Part shown: positions 33,851 to 44,673 of the stretch, piece after piece
Layout of the letters: each line of letters opens with the position of its first letter
How positions within the stretch are numbered: position 1 is the first letter of the stretch
Source: Gavia stellata
Taxonomy: Eukaryota; Chordata; Aves; Gaviiformes; Gaviidae
DNA length: 64,000 nucleotides
Assembly: GCF_030936135.1 (NCBI RefSeq)
Contig: NC_082603.1
Span: 25,448,880 to 25,512,879 of the forward strand
Direction: 5' to 3'
The notes under the pieces: generated by a model
Databases searched by the model: none
What the model was told of the DNA's origin: nothing
The model's input: the letters and a program-made list of their open reading frames with translations, nothing else
Made by a program: the position numbers and the translations under genes

Positions 33851-36800
33851 CCCAGCTTTGACAGAAGTCAGAACATTTCAATTTATAATACTTCTCCTCA
33901 CGCCTGGTACCACTGGTCATCACAGCTGTCTGCACCGTTTTGCCAGCCCTACTTCAGGTGCCACCAGGACCACCACTGTCACATCTGCCATCGTCCCAGG
34001 CCACGCTCAGCAGCAGGTTCCAGGAGCCGGAGTTCAGACACCTGGAGCGTCTGGTCTGGGTCACTCCTTACCATCCATTTCAACAACTTATTCCAAAGCC
34101 ATTTCCACAGGCGCATCCATGTGGAAAAAAAAAAGGTTCCAGTCTGGGACCTTTTCCATGGTAGAAACCAGCAAACATCATTAACTCAGCTTTTCTTTTA
34201 TAGCTTTATCAAGGGCTCTCACGGCAGCTGGGGAGCCGCCCGCCCCAGGTCAGGATCCGTGTCTTTGCAGTGGGTGTTACAGTGCTCCCTCTCAGAGGCT
34301 GCTCCATGGGTTCGTCCTCTTCCTCCAGCTCCTTTACAAGGCGGTTAGGTGCACTCCCCATGCTCACATACTTCAGCTCTTGGCAGTGCAGAGACCCCAC
34401 GCGGGGACCCACTTGTGAGGCCGTACCCCAGCACTGCCCCCCGTGTGGGTCGGTCGGGGCGCAGTGGGACAGGGGAAGGTTGCACCATACTGACCTTCCC
34501 TTTAACAACCCACCCGTTCCAGCTCCCTTCCACAACAGTGCATCCTCACACATCACTCCGTGCATAGAAGCCGGCAGCAGCCAGGGGCAAAGCTTTGGCA
34601 GAGGCTCTGGCAGTCCCGGCACAAGGCTGCGCCACTTGAAGCCGTCTGACGCAAGAGCAGGACACAGCGGCTCAGCACTGCACCTTGGTTCGGCTGGAAA
34701 CCAAGCGTTGCACCAGCTCGTCTTGAGGAGAGACAGATGGAGATACACACGGCAAATCTCCTCTCATGTGGCAGCAAAAAAAGAGTAGCTTGCTAGCTGC
34801 TTTCCTCGTTCAAAGGTGAGAGGAGGGGAGCCTGGATTTTAGCAAAGTGTCTGTGAATGCAGGGACCAGCGCGGAATCCAGTCTCAGCCTTGGGCATCTG
34901 CTCCGTGCTGCAAATCCATGTGTATTGGGCTGGTGAGATGTCTCTCCTGGGGTGCTGGTTGGGCTTTGTCTGCTCACACTGGGCTCCTTTCAACCCCCAG
35001 ATCAAAACCATAACTAACAGAAGCAAACTGTTCCTTCCATGCCATCATCCATCGACAGCGAGCAAAAGTGGGGGCTAGAAACCGTAGCACAGAGAAATGG
35101 CTGTTTTGTTCTTGCACAGCGATGGCTGGACCGTGCTGGGTGGACAAAGAGAGGAGGTGAAGCCACGCGAAGCTGCACCACGGTGGCACTGAGAGCACCT
35201 GTGCAGGGCTGAAAGCCTTGATGTCCCATGGGGCCGGTGCTCCGGCTCTGCCTCCCCCAAACCACTCTGGACCCACCAGGAGGGAGGGAAGGAGCTGGGA
35301 TGGGTCTGTTGCAGGGGAGCAAACGGCTGGCGGAGAGACTTGGAGGCCTTTGGAGGGAGAAGAGGGGTTACGGGGGAAACAACAGGAGAGGCAAACCAGT
35401 AGAATGCACCTTTGCTTAAAAGCCAGAGAGGTGCCTCCACCCTCTCCCTGGGGACTACTTTGGGGTGACTCTGCTCTCCCTCTGTCAGCAGACAAAGACA
35501 GGGCATGCCAAGCAATGGGGCTTTGAAAACCCAGGCACTGCTGGTGGCCTTGCACCCAGCCAGGACCTGTGACGTGGTGCTGGGGAGGGAGACGGGGATG
35601 AATGAGGCCAATATCTGACACACTTCCTCAGCCCCGTTTTCACCAGCCTCCAGCACCCGTGGCCATGCAGTGCACACAAGTCAGCAGGGCTGCTGGTTTC
35701 TGCAGCTGTTTCTCTGCTCTCTCTCATCTCCTTGGGCGACACTACACCAAGATGAGTCTGGACCTACTCACCAGGGACGTCAGCAAGTTGGCCAAAGCCG
35801 GGGATGATCTCTCCAGCCCTCATTCCCCAGCTCCTAACCCACAATGGAGATATGTGGCTGCCATCCCCAGGCAGCAGCATTCACCCTCACCCCACAGAAG
35901 CAAGAGGGGCCCGGCTGCGCTGGACTTGGGGGGCAGAAATCCAGCCGCCTGCATTTATTTTGCCTAACAACAGTGATCTCTCTGTATATTTTCATTCTGT
36001 TTTCCTAGGCTCAGCTGCCTCCTCAATGAAATGTTTCCAAAGCAGCCTGGCTTGGCAGCACGCCAGCCCCGGCTGCCAGATGAATGGGCGGAGGAGGAGG
36101 GACCCATTCCTCTTCTTGACACAGCATCGCTGCACAAGAGGCCTCTGTTGACATTAGGACTGGCTGTTCCCCCTCTCCTGAGAGGCTCTGCCTGGCCCTC
36201 GGCAGGAGCAGCACACAGGGCCAAGGCAGCAGGCTGCATGTGGTGTGGGACTGGGGTCTGTCCTCCTCTGGAGCGGTGGCACAGCCACGGACACCGGGGT
36301 ACCACGGTGCGGCACCGCCAGGACCTGAAGTCAGCCCTGGTTTCTTGCCCTGGACCCTCCCCTGCTGAGCCAGCCCCGCTGACAGCTGAGCACTCCTTGG
36401 AGCTCTCTGACTCCTACTAACAGCATTACTCCCCCAGATATCAGCGATGTGAAGAGCCTGTTAACTCCCCCAAAATGCCTCTCCTCCAGCACACTCGGAG
36501 CAAAGCTCTCCCTCAGCACTGCTGGAGTGTAGACACTGACACAGCTTTTGAAGAGCTCCAGGTCTGCTGCATCTTTCATGGGGGGGAGTGATGCCATGGG
36601 GGCCCCAAGCACAGCACTCGAAAACCCTTCAGGCCTTTGGGCAATAACATACGGAGCAGCACCAGCTTCACCCTAAACTCTGACCATTATTCAGACATGC
36701 CGGACTTCACCCAAACAGTGCCACAGCTCTTTCCCATGCCTCAATTTCTCTACCCAAAGCAAAATACCAACCCAAGTCTTCAGGGCTGGAAATTTGTCTG

Positions 36801-38389
36801 CTGGGAGGTAGCCAAACGGTGGCAGTGCAGCACTGTGCCACTAGACTACCCGCCCAGCACCAGACATGATCCCTCTACCTGCCGCTGCTAATTGCGGCTC
36901 TGGTCATCAGCAAGGGAATGCAAATCTGTGTGTGCTCCACTCATCACAATGTCACCTACTTGCCAGGGACACCTTTAGGAGCTGTGCAAGGAAAGGATGT
37001 GGAATTTAACGAAAGGGCTGAGGAAGCATCAGAAGGCAAAAGAAAGAGATAAAAGTCATCAGCATCCTTCCAGTCTGCACTTCTCCCCCCTGGCATCTCC
37101 TGCTGGTGGCCAGCACCCAACTGCTGCAAGCCGAGGACCAGAGGTTGGGTCAGAGCAGCACCCAGCAGCATGCTGCAGGAACACAGACTGCTCCCACCAG
37201 CCGTGGTGGGGAGAGGGCTCTGCCTGGATCTGGTGGAAAAGAGGCCAACCACGCATCGATAAGATGAATTAGTTGTCTCAGCAGCACCGGCAAAATGAGC
37301 GAGAGGAGTGGAGCCCGTGAGGCCCGGCCTGCTTTGTTTCAATTACAGCAGCTGCCAGAAGAAAAAGATAACCTCAATATTGATGGCATGAGCAGCAGAC
37401 AGAGGTGCCCTTGTGGGCTGCGGGGAGCAGGTAGAGGAGGAAGGGGGAGGAGGGAGGGAGCAAGAGAGATGGAGGAGGGGGAGCAGGGTCTCAGCCAGCA
37501 CCCCGTCGGAGAGCCTGGCTGGCTCCCATGGGCTGGTGGGAAAGACCCACCTGATCCCGTTGCCCTCATCCCCACAAGGAACAGTTCCTCTTCACCCTGG
37601 CTCTTGCCCCAGTCGCTGGGCAGAGCATCCTCTGGCAGAGACAGGACAGAGGGGTGCAGCGTCCCAGGATGTGGGGCAGAAAGTCAGCTCAGAGCATCAG
37701 CAGCAGGACAGGCACCACAGCATGGTGCCACATAACGCTGAGCAGAAAAAACATCTCTTTGCTCCCCACTCAGGCTGTGGGGCCCAGAGAGGAGATGGAG
37801 AGTTCAGAGGAGACGTTGAGTGGGGCTGTGTGGGATGATGGATGGAGCTGGAGTGAAGGGCTATGGGGCTGAGACAGGCATGCGGGCAGCCTGGGGTGCA
37901 GGCAGGCACAGCTGCCTGCCGGGGATGCAGCACCCAGATGCTTGAGGGCTGAGCAGCCCCAACACTGCGTGCAATGGGGACCAGGCTGGGCACTGGGGAC
38001 AAGATGCCCAAGATGACCTTGGACTGCATGTGGGAACTTCAGCCCTACGACAGCAGCTCAGGGCAGGCACCCCAACATCAAACCTACAAGCCAGAGATTG
38101 AGGTGCCAAGCCAAGCTTTCTCCTGGCAGTGCAGGGTTAATGCCGTGCCCTGGGGGGGACTAAGCCCTGGGTTCACATCCTGGTAGGAGGTAACCAGAGG
38201 GCATGAAGACCTGGGGTTTCTTCTGTCTTCAACCCCTTTACCTCCCCATCTCTCAACAGGGGAATGCTTTACGGGGTCCACATCCAGCCCCAAGTCACTC
38301 CCTGTGCTGAAATGCCCAGGGCCAGCCCAGCACTGAGCGGGCCTCCCACCCTCCCTGGGGAAGGGGCCCCACCAGAGGCCAGGCTGCGC
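33851..38389. other. intergenic between the CCAAT array and SELENOP2
   Basis: No gene or interspersed repeat was recognised. Open frames of up to about 215 codons (around 34.2-34.8 and 35.0-35.7 kb) overlap on several frames of both strands. They have biased composition and no domain, and are best explained by GC-rich DNA with few stops. A purine-rich tract occurs at 37,435-37,490. Confidence 0.6.
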
Positions 38390-38409
38390 AGGGTTCGCTT
38401 CACACAGGT

Positions 38410-38415
38410 TTTATT
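38410..38415 (-). terminator. SELENOP2: SELENOP2 poly(A) signal
   Basis: AATAAA on the minus strand (plus TTTATT), about 720 nt after the stop codon and 400 nt after the SECIS. The transcript should end near 38,390. Confidence 0.7.
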
Positions 38416-38819
38416 CGTACTCTGGATATCCCCACCGCCCTCTGGTCTCGTTTCCCCCCCAGGAGAGACCCCAGGATCCTCACCCCTGTCCTCCCAGAGC
38501 TGTGGGCCCCGGATACAGCCCCTAAGTCTCCAAGAGGGGACAAGGCCACCATCTTGCGGCCACCCATCACCACTGCACATACCTGTGTGCAAGGCCTGGA
38601 GGGTCCCCAGGATGTGACAGCTATGGGGGTACAGGGTTTAGACCATGGGGAACTGCGACCTTCCCGTCCCCTGGGATCATGTCCTGCAAGGCACGTGCTG
38701 TCCCTCCCCTCGCTCCCCAGCCAGGACACCCAGGGGTGCCAGGACAGGCAGAGCGTGCTGGCAGTGCCGCTCCCGTCCCAGTTCTGGCCCCTCCACCCCT
38801 GCTCTGCTGCTCTGTGCAG

Positions 38820-38872
38820 TGTCAGCCAGCAGTGACCGGGGACCTCCCGGTTTGCACAGCAGGCTTCATTGA
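38820..38872 (-). promoter_or_regulatory. SELENOP2: SECIS element, form 2
   Basis: Read on the minus strand, the element begins with the quartet ATGA (38,869-38,866). Next come the 11-nt 5' stem AGCCTGCTGTG, then CAA at the apex (the unpaired AA), a ministem ACCGGG/CCCGGT around a short loop, the 3' stem CACTGCTGGCT, and the partner TGA at 38,824-38,822. The main stem pairs at 9 of 11 positions with two U-U mismatches. The extra ministem above the AA bulge is what defines form 2. It lies about 265 nt after the SELENOP2 stop codon. It recruits SBP2 and the Sec-specific elongation factor to decode UGA. Confidence 0.9.
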
Positions 38873-39134
38873 GCACAGAAAGGCAGGCAGCGGCGGAGGA
38901 AGGCTCAGAACTGAGCCCTGGGGCTGAAAATGCAGCACCTCGTGGGGTCTGAGGGGGATTTTCATCCCTGGTCACAGCATGGGAGTATGACCCACACGGG
39001 GGATGCTGGAGGGGGTTGTTACACCGATGCTGCTGGTGACCAGCAGCCCAAAGTCAGTCCTTTCGTGCCCCTGGGAAGCGCGTTGGTGTGGTCTGCATGC
39101 TACTGGGTTCTTCTGTAAGGCTGCCCAGCCTGGC

Positions 39135-40838
39135 TTAGTGCTCATTGCCCTCCTTCTGCTTCTTCCCCTCCTGATGGGTCTGGCCGTGTTCTCCATGGTG
39201 GTGGTGAGCATGGGTGGCAGGTTCATGGTCCCCACTTGGGTCTGTGGCTCTCTTGCTGCTGACCTCGTGGTGGTGGTGAGGGTGAAGAGGGTTGTGCTGG
39301 TGGATGGGGGTCTCTGACTCCTTCCCCTCTTGTTCGGAAAGCGGGCTCGGGGTTACAGGGACCTCCATGGTACTGTTAGCCTGCGGAAAGTAACACAAGG
39401 GCTGGTGTGGTATGTGAATGCACACATGGCCCTGCAGTGAGCCTGCGAGCATGCCTGTGAGCTGAGATGAAAGCAGACCAGCATCCGTCATGCAGAAAGC
39501 TGCGTGGGTCAGAGCAAAGGCTCTCCAGCCCCAACCCAGGGCGCCAAGAGGACAGGAGAGACTGGAGCACATAGAGCACAAGCCTCTGTACCTACATCCC
39601 TTGGCTCAGGCTGTCTGTGGTCCAGGGAAGTCCTGAGCCAAGAAAGGGATTTTGCATTCAGTATTTCTAGATGGATTTTTCTCCTGGGAAGTGACTAATC
39701 ACCTGCTGAGCCCGGAGCTACATCCTTTTCTTTGCTCTGAGCTTGGCACCTCTGGGTCCATTGCTGGCCCCCTTCTTATATCAGAACAGCCAGTGACCCT
39801 AGTTAGCTTTTCCAGACCCGGGCTAGGACCCCTTTAGTCAGTTCCTTCTCAGCCTGAAAGCTCTGACCTATTTAACTGCACTTATGCCAGACCTTTCATC
39901 ACCTTCCCTCAACCACGGACGAGGACGACTGCCAACCCAGAGCCTGTCCCCAACGTGAAGATAAGGTTGTTTTTCTCCTGATGTGCAGTGCCAGAGGAGA
40001 GAAGGGAGCCCGGCTCCAGTGAGCACCCCTGCTCCTTACCTCCTGGGTGGTGTTGGGGTAGAGGGAGCAGTTGCCGCAGAAGTCCTTGCTGTGGGTGAAG
40101 CGGATGGCTGACTCCACATAGGGGAAGTGGAGGAAGCTGTAGGGCAGCTGGATGTGGAAAGCCAGGCGGCCGCACCTGCGAGGAGAAGCCATGGCCCGGC
40201 TCGAGGCAGGGGGTCTAGGGTTCCCCTGGCTCAGCCATGGGGGAGCTTGGGGAAGCCCACCAAACGCTCCGTAACCCCCCAGGAAAGCCTCAGCCGAGAT
40301 GGGGAACACTCACCGGTCGTAGACGAGGAAGTCGTCCTTGTCGCCCCCCAGGACCTGCCAGACGTCAGGCTCCTCTGGCTCCGGCTGGAAGACGGGAATG
40401 CCCAGCGGGGCCTGGCGCTCCAGCTCCCCGAACATGGCACGGGAGAGCGGCGCCTTCTCATTGATGATCATGTAGCGGACGTCAACCGTGCCCTGCCGGG
40501 CCAGCCTCTCCCGCAGGCCCCCGAGGCTGTGGGGAAGGAGGCGCTGGGAGGGGGTTGCTGGGGTGGGGTCCACCATGCCAACCCCCACGATGGCGGGGTT
40601 GGGTTTGGGGTAGGGGGAGCAGGGCTCACCTGCGGGCCTGCTGCAGGCAGAAGTGTCAGCTGGCCTTCAGCAGGGCCACCACCGTCACCTGCCCTGCAGC
40701 CCCCGCCATGGGGCTCAAGCCATTGACGCTCCACGCCGGCGCCTCCCGGCAGAGCCGGCTGCTGTTGGACGCCCCCTCAGAGGCCGAGGCCAGCCCCAGC
40801 CCCAGCCAGGCGGCCAGGGCCAGCACCAGCAGCCCCAT
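39135..40838 (-). CDS. SELENOP2: selenoprotein P2 (SelPb), one selenocysteine
   Basis: Secreted selenium-containing protein of the selenoprotein P family, in the SelPb branch kept by fish and birds and lost in placental mammals. Coding exons on the minus strand: 40,838-40,630, 40,526-40,314, 40,175-40,040 and 39,380-39,135. All introns are GT-AG, phases agree, and the sum is 804 nt (267 residues). Residues 1-20 form a signal peptide (MGLLVLALAAWLGLGLASAS). Strand VTVVALLKAS leads to an in-frame TGA at 40,658-40,656 (residue 61), followed by HFC. This is the U-x-x-C redox motif at the N-terminus of the thioredoxin-like domain. LPYSFLHFPYVESAI and FCGNCSL match the family. Residues about 212-260 hold HPHHHH and HAHHHHGEH, the His-rich metal/heparin-binding region. 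Unlike SELENOP1 there is no Sec-rich tail. Possible N-glycosylation sites are NSS, NCS, NTT and NST. Confidence 0.94.
40656..40658 (-). other. SELENOP2: selenocysteine UGA codon
   Basis: TGA (plus-strand TCA) sits in frame inside the first coding exon of SELENOP2. Eight sense codons and a split codon follow before a good donor (CAG|GTGAG). Upstream VTVVALLKAS and downstream HFCLQQA match the conserved sequence around the first Sec of selenoprotein P. Together with the 3'UTR SECIS this supports recoding rather than termination. Confidence 0.92.
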
Positions 40839-41764
40839 CCTGGACCCCCAGCCCTGGCAGGGGGAAACGGGGTGTTAATCCCCCACCGCTGGCTTCTGCC
40901 TCCCCTCTGCCCTGGGGCTCACCCTGATGGAGTCCTCCCAGCCCCACTGCAATCCCAAACTGCCTCCCCACATGCCCCTCTGGGGCAGACGAAGGCTGGT
41001 GGGCAGTATCATACTGGTCCCAGCACGGCACTGGGAGCTGGAACACCTGCGCCAGCAGGGAGAGGAAAGCGGGATGAGGCGGGGGGGTCGGGGTGCCCAG
41101 CTCCCGACGAGCACTGCACCCTTGACGCTGGCTTTCACGGGCACCCACTGCAACAGCCAGGTGCCCCAGTTTCCCCCGGCAGCAGGGCACCCACTTCATG
41201 CATTGGGGAGGTCCTGCTCCGCCTGTGGGCCTTCTCCACCTCCCAACCCCAAAAGCCAGCCCCAGCAGTGGCCAGGGCTCTGTCTTTGCCCCAGGGGTGG
41301 GCAGGGATGCAGCCCCCATCGTCCTGGCCACTGGCAGGGAGTCAGCGGGACAGGGACGGTTTCACCTTCAGGTCACCTTGAGAGTCCTTGATGCCCCACG
41401 AAGCGCTTGAGGGGTGCACAGAGCCTTTAACCCCCCTGGTCCCAATATCTGCCTGAAGCCCCTTCCTCCCAGAGCCCCCTAACCCTGCCCACCCCAAGAT
41501 ACACCCTGTCCCTCCAGGATCCAGCACATTTAAGGGGCAGGACACGGGGCTTGGGGGGACAATTCAGGGAGGTGGGGAGGGAGCAGGGGACTGCGGGGTC
41601 TGGTCGGGATGGATGAACCCCCAATCCCCAGCACCCTCCCCCACGAGAACAAGCCCTCAATACCGCTCTTCTCCTCACTGCTGTCCTCCGGCTTGACCTC
41701 GCTCCCGGCCCCAGCGGTCTGCCCAGCTGGCCCTGGTCTCCCTTTTATCTCCTGTCCACTCTCC
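40839..41764 (-). promoter_or_regulatory. SELENOP2: SELENOP2 5' region with TATA-like promoter
   Basis: Directly upstream of the start codon is a good acceptor, TTTCCCCCTGCCAG, ending at 40,854. The first coding exon therefore probably starts at 40,853, and the true 5' end lies upstream. The best candidate promoter is GATAAAAGGG at 41,749-41,740 (minus), a TATA-like box that would start transcription near 41,715. Several possible donors follow (for example AGCG|GTATTG near 41,665). The exact first exon is uncertain. Confidence 0.4.
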
Positions 41765-42940
41765 CCGCCCAGGAGGGAGGAGAAGAGCCCGGCCTGAGCG
41801 GGGACTGTGCCCTGGCCACCACCGCCTGCCTCGGGGGACTGCAACAAGGCAGGCACTGTCCCCCTTGGTGCCACGTGGCTTCGGGGTCCTGCTGCCACAG
41901 CCCAGCCCGAGCCGTCCTGGGGCAAAGCAGTGCCTGGTGCTGGGCTGGCACAGAGGGTGCCAGGCGGTGCTGTGGAGAAAAGCCAGGCACGGCCACTGGA
42001 AACCCCCCCACGGGCACAGAAGGGCTGGCAGCATTGCCAAGGGCACTGCTTGCACCAAAGGGTTGCAGGACCAAGGGGTGACATCAAACCATGCCACCCA
42101 TGCACAAGGTCCCCAGGAAACCGCCAGCGCAGCCTCTGTCACCCTGCAGCCAGTAAGGCGGGTGCCTACCCCGCCTCCCTGGGGTGCCAGAGCTCCCTGT
42201 CTGGCGGGGTGCCACCCCAAAGGCCGTGCCCTCTTGGCACACGGTGCCATGGCCTCTCTCGCGCCATGCTTGGCCCCACAGCAAGCCCCCAGTGTCCGGT
42301 CCGGTCCCGTGCCTCCCGCCCAGCCCTGTGCTGGGGCGGGGGGGCTGTGGTGGCAAGAGGAGCCGGTGCTCCCTTGGGAAATCGCAGCGCCTGTGGATTT
42401 CCCCCCTGCAACCAAACAAGAGGAGCTCACCACTTTGGCCGCACACAGCCATCTCTGCAAATATTTGAGCAGCTTATCATACCTGGGCTCTGTACAAAAA
42501 CATGATAAGGCAGGGAAGGGCAGCAGACAGAGACACAAAGGGTGCAGCAACACAGTACTGGACACGCGAAGAGGGGGGGGTTCGTCCAAAAACAGCCACG
42601 AGCAGCAGGGAGAGCGGGGATTGCTGCCACAGGGCTGGAGGGGCTCAGGGATGTCAGCAAGGTTGTGGGGCCATGGGTTGGCACTGGGGAGCAGGCGCAG
42701 CTGCGCAGGGTCAGCCTGGAGCAGACCCATCCCGTGACCGATGCCAGACCCTCCGCAGAGCTGCTACCCCCCATCCGCACACTGCTCCCCCCGAGCCCCC
42801 GCTGTGTACCCCGGGCACCGCGAGCACCCAGCACCGGGCAGGGGCACGTATCCCCCACTCCATTCAGATTCAGGCTGGCAGGGAACGACCCAGCACAGAC
42901 ATGAGCCATTTCATCGCCCGTCGCAGGGCCCCCCAGCCGC
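41765..42940. other. SELENOP2-HPDL intergenic
   Basis: No gene was recognised. Open frames of 230-420 codons on both strands overlap each other and have repetitive Ala/Gly/Pro/Arg composition. At about 42,457-42,467 the palindrome CAAATATTTG (FOXA-like) lies upstream of SELENOP2. Given liver expression of the selenoprotein P family it could be an enhancer word, but this is weak. Confidence 0.5.
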
Positions 42941-42949
42941 CACCCGGTT

Positions 42950-43790
42950 CATCGCCTCCCTTCGCTCACCCCGGAGCGGGCGGTGCCCGCGGTTATCGGC
43001 CCGGGCAGCTTTTTGTTCTGCAAACACAGCCCGGCGTCGGTGGGGTCGATACAAACTCTCGGCACCCGCAGCGTCCGGCAGCCACACGTCCCCGGCTTCA
43101 ACGTGCCGGAGCAGCCCCCACGCCGCACCGGCACGGCCCCACGCCGCGTGCGCCGGCCCCGTCCTTGCCCAGGACGGCACCCACCGACCCCTCCCGCCGG
43201 GGAGGCTTCCCCGCGGCGGGGCAGGTCGCTTCGCAGCCTCCCTGGCATCGCCACCACCCCTCCCCGGCCCGCCGCGGCCTGTCGCCTGCCGGGGAGGAGC
43301 AAAGTCAACCGAACCGCCTCTCCGGGGCCGGCCCCTGCCCCGGCATCCCCTTCGCCCGCAGCCTTGACCCCGGTGAGCCGCAGGCCGAGGGGGAGCCGGG
43401 GCCCTGCCGGCCCCCACGGGCACGGGGCGGGGGGTGGCGGGGCGGGGGGTGGCGGGGCGGCCGGGAGAGGCGGTGGCGGGAGCGGAGCGGGGCCGGGGCC
43501 GGCGCCGCGGGGCGCAGCGGGGGAAGGAGGGCAGGGAGGGAGCGCCGCGCCCTGCCCGTGCGCTCAGCGGGGCGGGGGCCCCGGCAAGGACCGCCCCCGC
43601 CCGCGCTGGTGTGGAGCAGCCGGGGGTCCCGCCGGGCCGCCGCTGGGCCCCCGCTCCCCCGGGGCAGGCGGGGTGCCCGGGGGCAGCGCAGCCTCCCGGC
43701 CCAGCCTGGCAGAGCCTGTGCCCTGCCCGTGCGGGGAGCGCTGGGTGCAGAGCCCTTTTGGGGGGCGGGTGGAAGGGAGTAATTGAGCAG
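42950..43790. promoter_or_regulatory. HPDL: CpG island, probable HPDL promoter
   Basis: About 840 bp of dense CpG with many GGGCGG words and no TATA box. It sits between the SELENOP2 promoter and the HPDL coding exon. The HPDL exon is preceded by a convincing splice acceptor, so a non-coding first exon ending at a donor here (for example CCCG|GTGAGCC near 43,371) would join it. Several long open frames across it are artefacts of high GC. Confidence 0.55.
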
Positions 43791-43799
43791 GTCTCTCCC

Positions 43800-44662
43800 C
43801 ACACGCTCTAGCGCACCTCTGTGGGGTCCGGCCGGGATGGCTGGTGCCTGGCGCGGGGTCGGGAACCCTCAGTGGGATGCCCTTGAGAGGTGATGGCAAG
43901 TGGATTTTGGGACAGATCTTTTTCCCCCCTTCAGCATGACGGGTATTTGGGTGGGGAGGGAGGTCGCTTTTCCCGCAGTGTCCCTCCTATTTCACCTTCC
44001 GTGGCCCTAGGCAAGGTCACTGCCCCAAGCCTGTTGTGGGGAGCGTGGTAGCTCCACGTTGTGGGGAGCGTGGTAGCTCCACATCGTCCTTGTTGGGGAG
44101 GGGAAGGACACGTCAGCCTGGCGTGACCCCACTGCTCCCCTCCGCCATTTGTGGGACACCACTGACAAGCGCTGGGGCAGCACAGGAGCCTTTTAGCTGT
44201 AACCAGCATGTTGCCCCGTGTTTCCCAATCCAACCTCCACGTTCCTGCTTGGACATCCCTCCCCCCCAACCCTTGTCCCCAAGTCTTGCTTACACATTCT
44301 TGCACGTCTCCCTCACTGAGATTCTCCGCTAACCTCCCTCTGGCACCGTCAAGGACACGCGGCCAAGGCTCAGGGCTTTCCTCCTCTGTGACCGCAGGCG
44401 CAGGGCAGCATAGCAAAGGGGTGGCGGGATGGCTCGGCATCCTCAGGCATCTCTTTGCAGCTGGTCCCAAAGGTGGGTGCCCTTGCACAATCCATATTAG
44501 CTTGTGAGACCCACTTATTTAAAATACACACATTTAAGGGGTGCAAATTTACGTGCATGTGCATCTGTGCATGCAAATGCCCTCGGGCTCTGTGCAGGGT
44601 GGGGGAATGGCTCCTTCCCACAGCCAGTAAGCCCCCCCTGACCCCATGCGTCCTCCCCGCAG
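43800..44662 (+). other. HPDL: probable HPDL 5'UTR intron
   Basis: Non-coding stretch between the CpG island and the HPDL acceptor CCTCCCCGCAG (ending at 44,662). Apart from the 25-bp duplication nothing stands out. The HPDL reading frame is open upstream to 44,455, but that DNA precedes the acceptor and shows no homology to the protein. Confidence 0.45.
44033..44082. repeat. 25-bp perfect tandem duplication
   Basis: Two identical, adjacent 25-bp copies, starting at 44,033 and 44,058. Each begins GTTGTGGGGAGCG and ends TAGCTCCAC. Each copy contains the inverted pair GGAGC/GCTCC. The perfect identity suggests a recent slippage event, probably within the 5'UTR intron of HPDL. Confidence 0.9.
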
Positions 44663-44673
44663 CCTGCCCAGCC

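Larger units (their letters stand above)
38390..39134 (-). other. SELENOP2: SELENOP2 3'UTR
   Basis: Non-coding end of the last SELENOP2 exon between the TAA at 39,135-39,137 and the poly(A) signal. It contains the SECIS. Open frames on either strand here are fortuitous. Confidence 0.75.

Noticed and set aside
33142-33870. The CCAAT array as the enhancer of a retroviral LTR
   Set aside because: Tandem CCAAT enhancers occur in some LTRs, but no terminal repeats, primer-binding site or retroviral coding sequence were seen around it.
34209-35742. Several overlapping 100-215-codon frames on both strands
   Set aside because: No domain, no signal peptide pattern and no preference for one frame. 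Best explained by chance in moderately GC-rich DNA.
40656-40658. Reading the TGA as a normal stop or a nonsense mutation making SELENOP2 a pseudogene
   Set aside because: The frame continues with family-conserved sequence, all later exons are intact and in phase, and a SECIS is present downstream.
41675-43804. Long open frames (230-426 codons) on both strands between SELENOP2 and HPDL
   Set aside because: They overlap each other in GC-rich and CpG-island DNA, are low in complexity and carry no recognisable domain.
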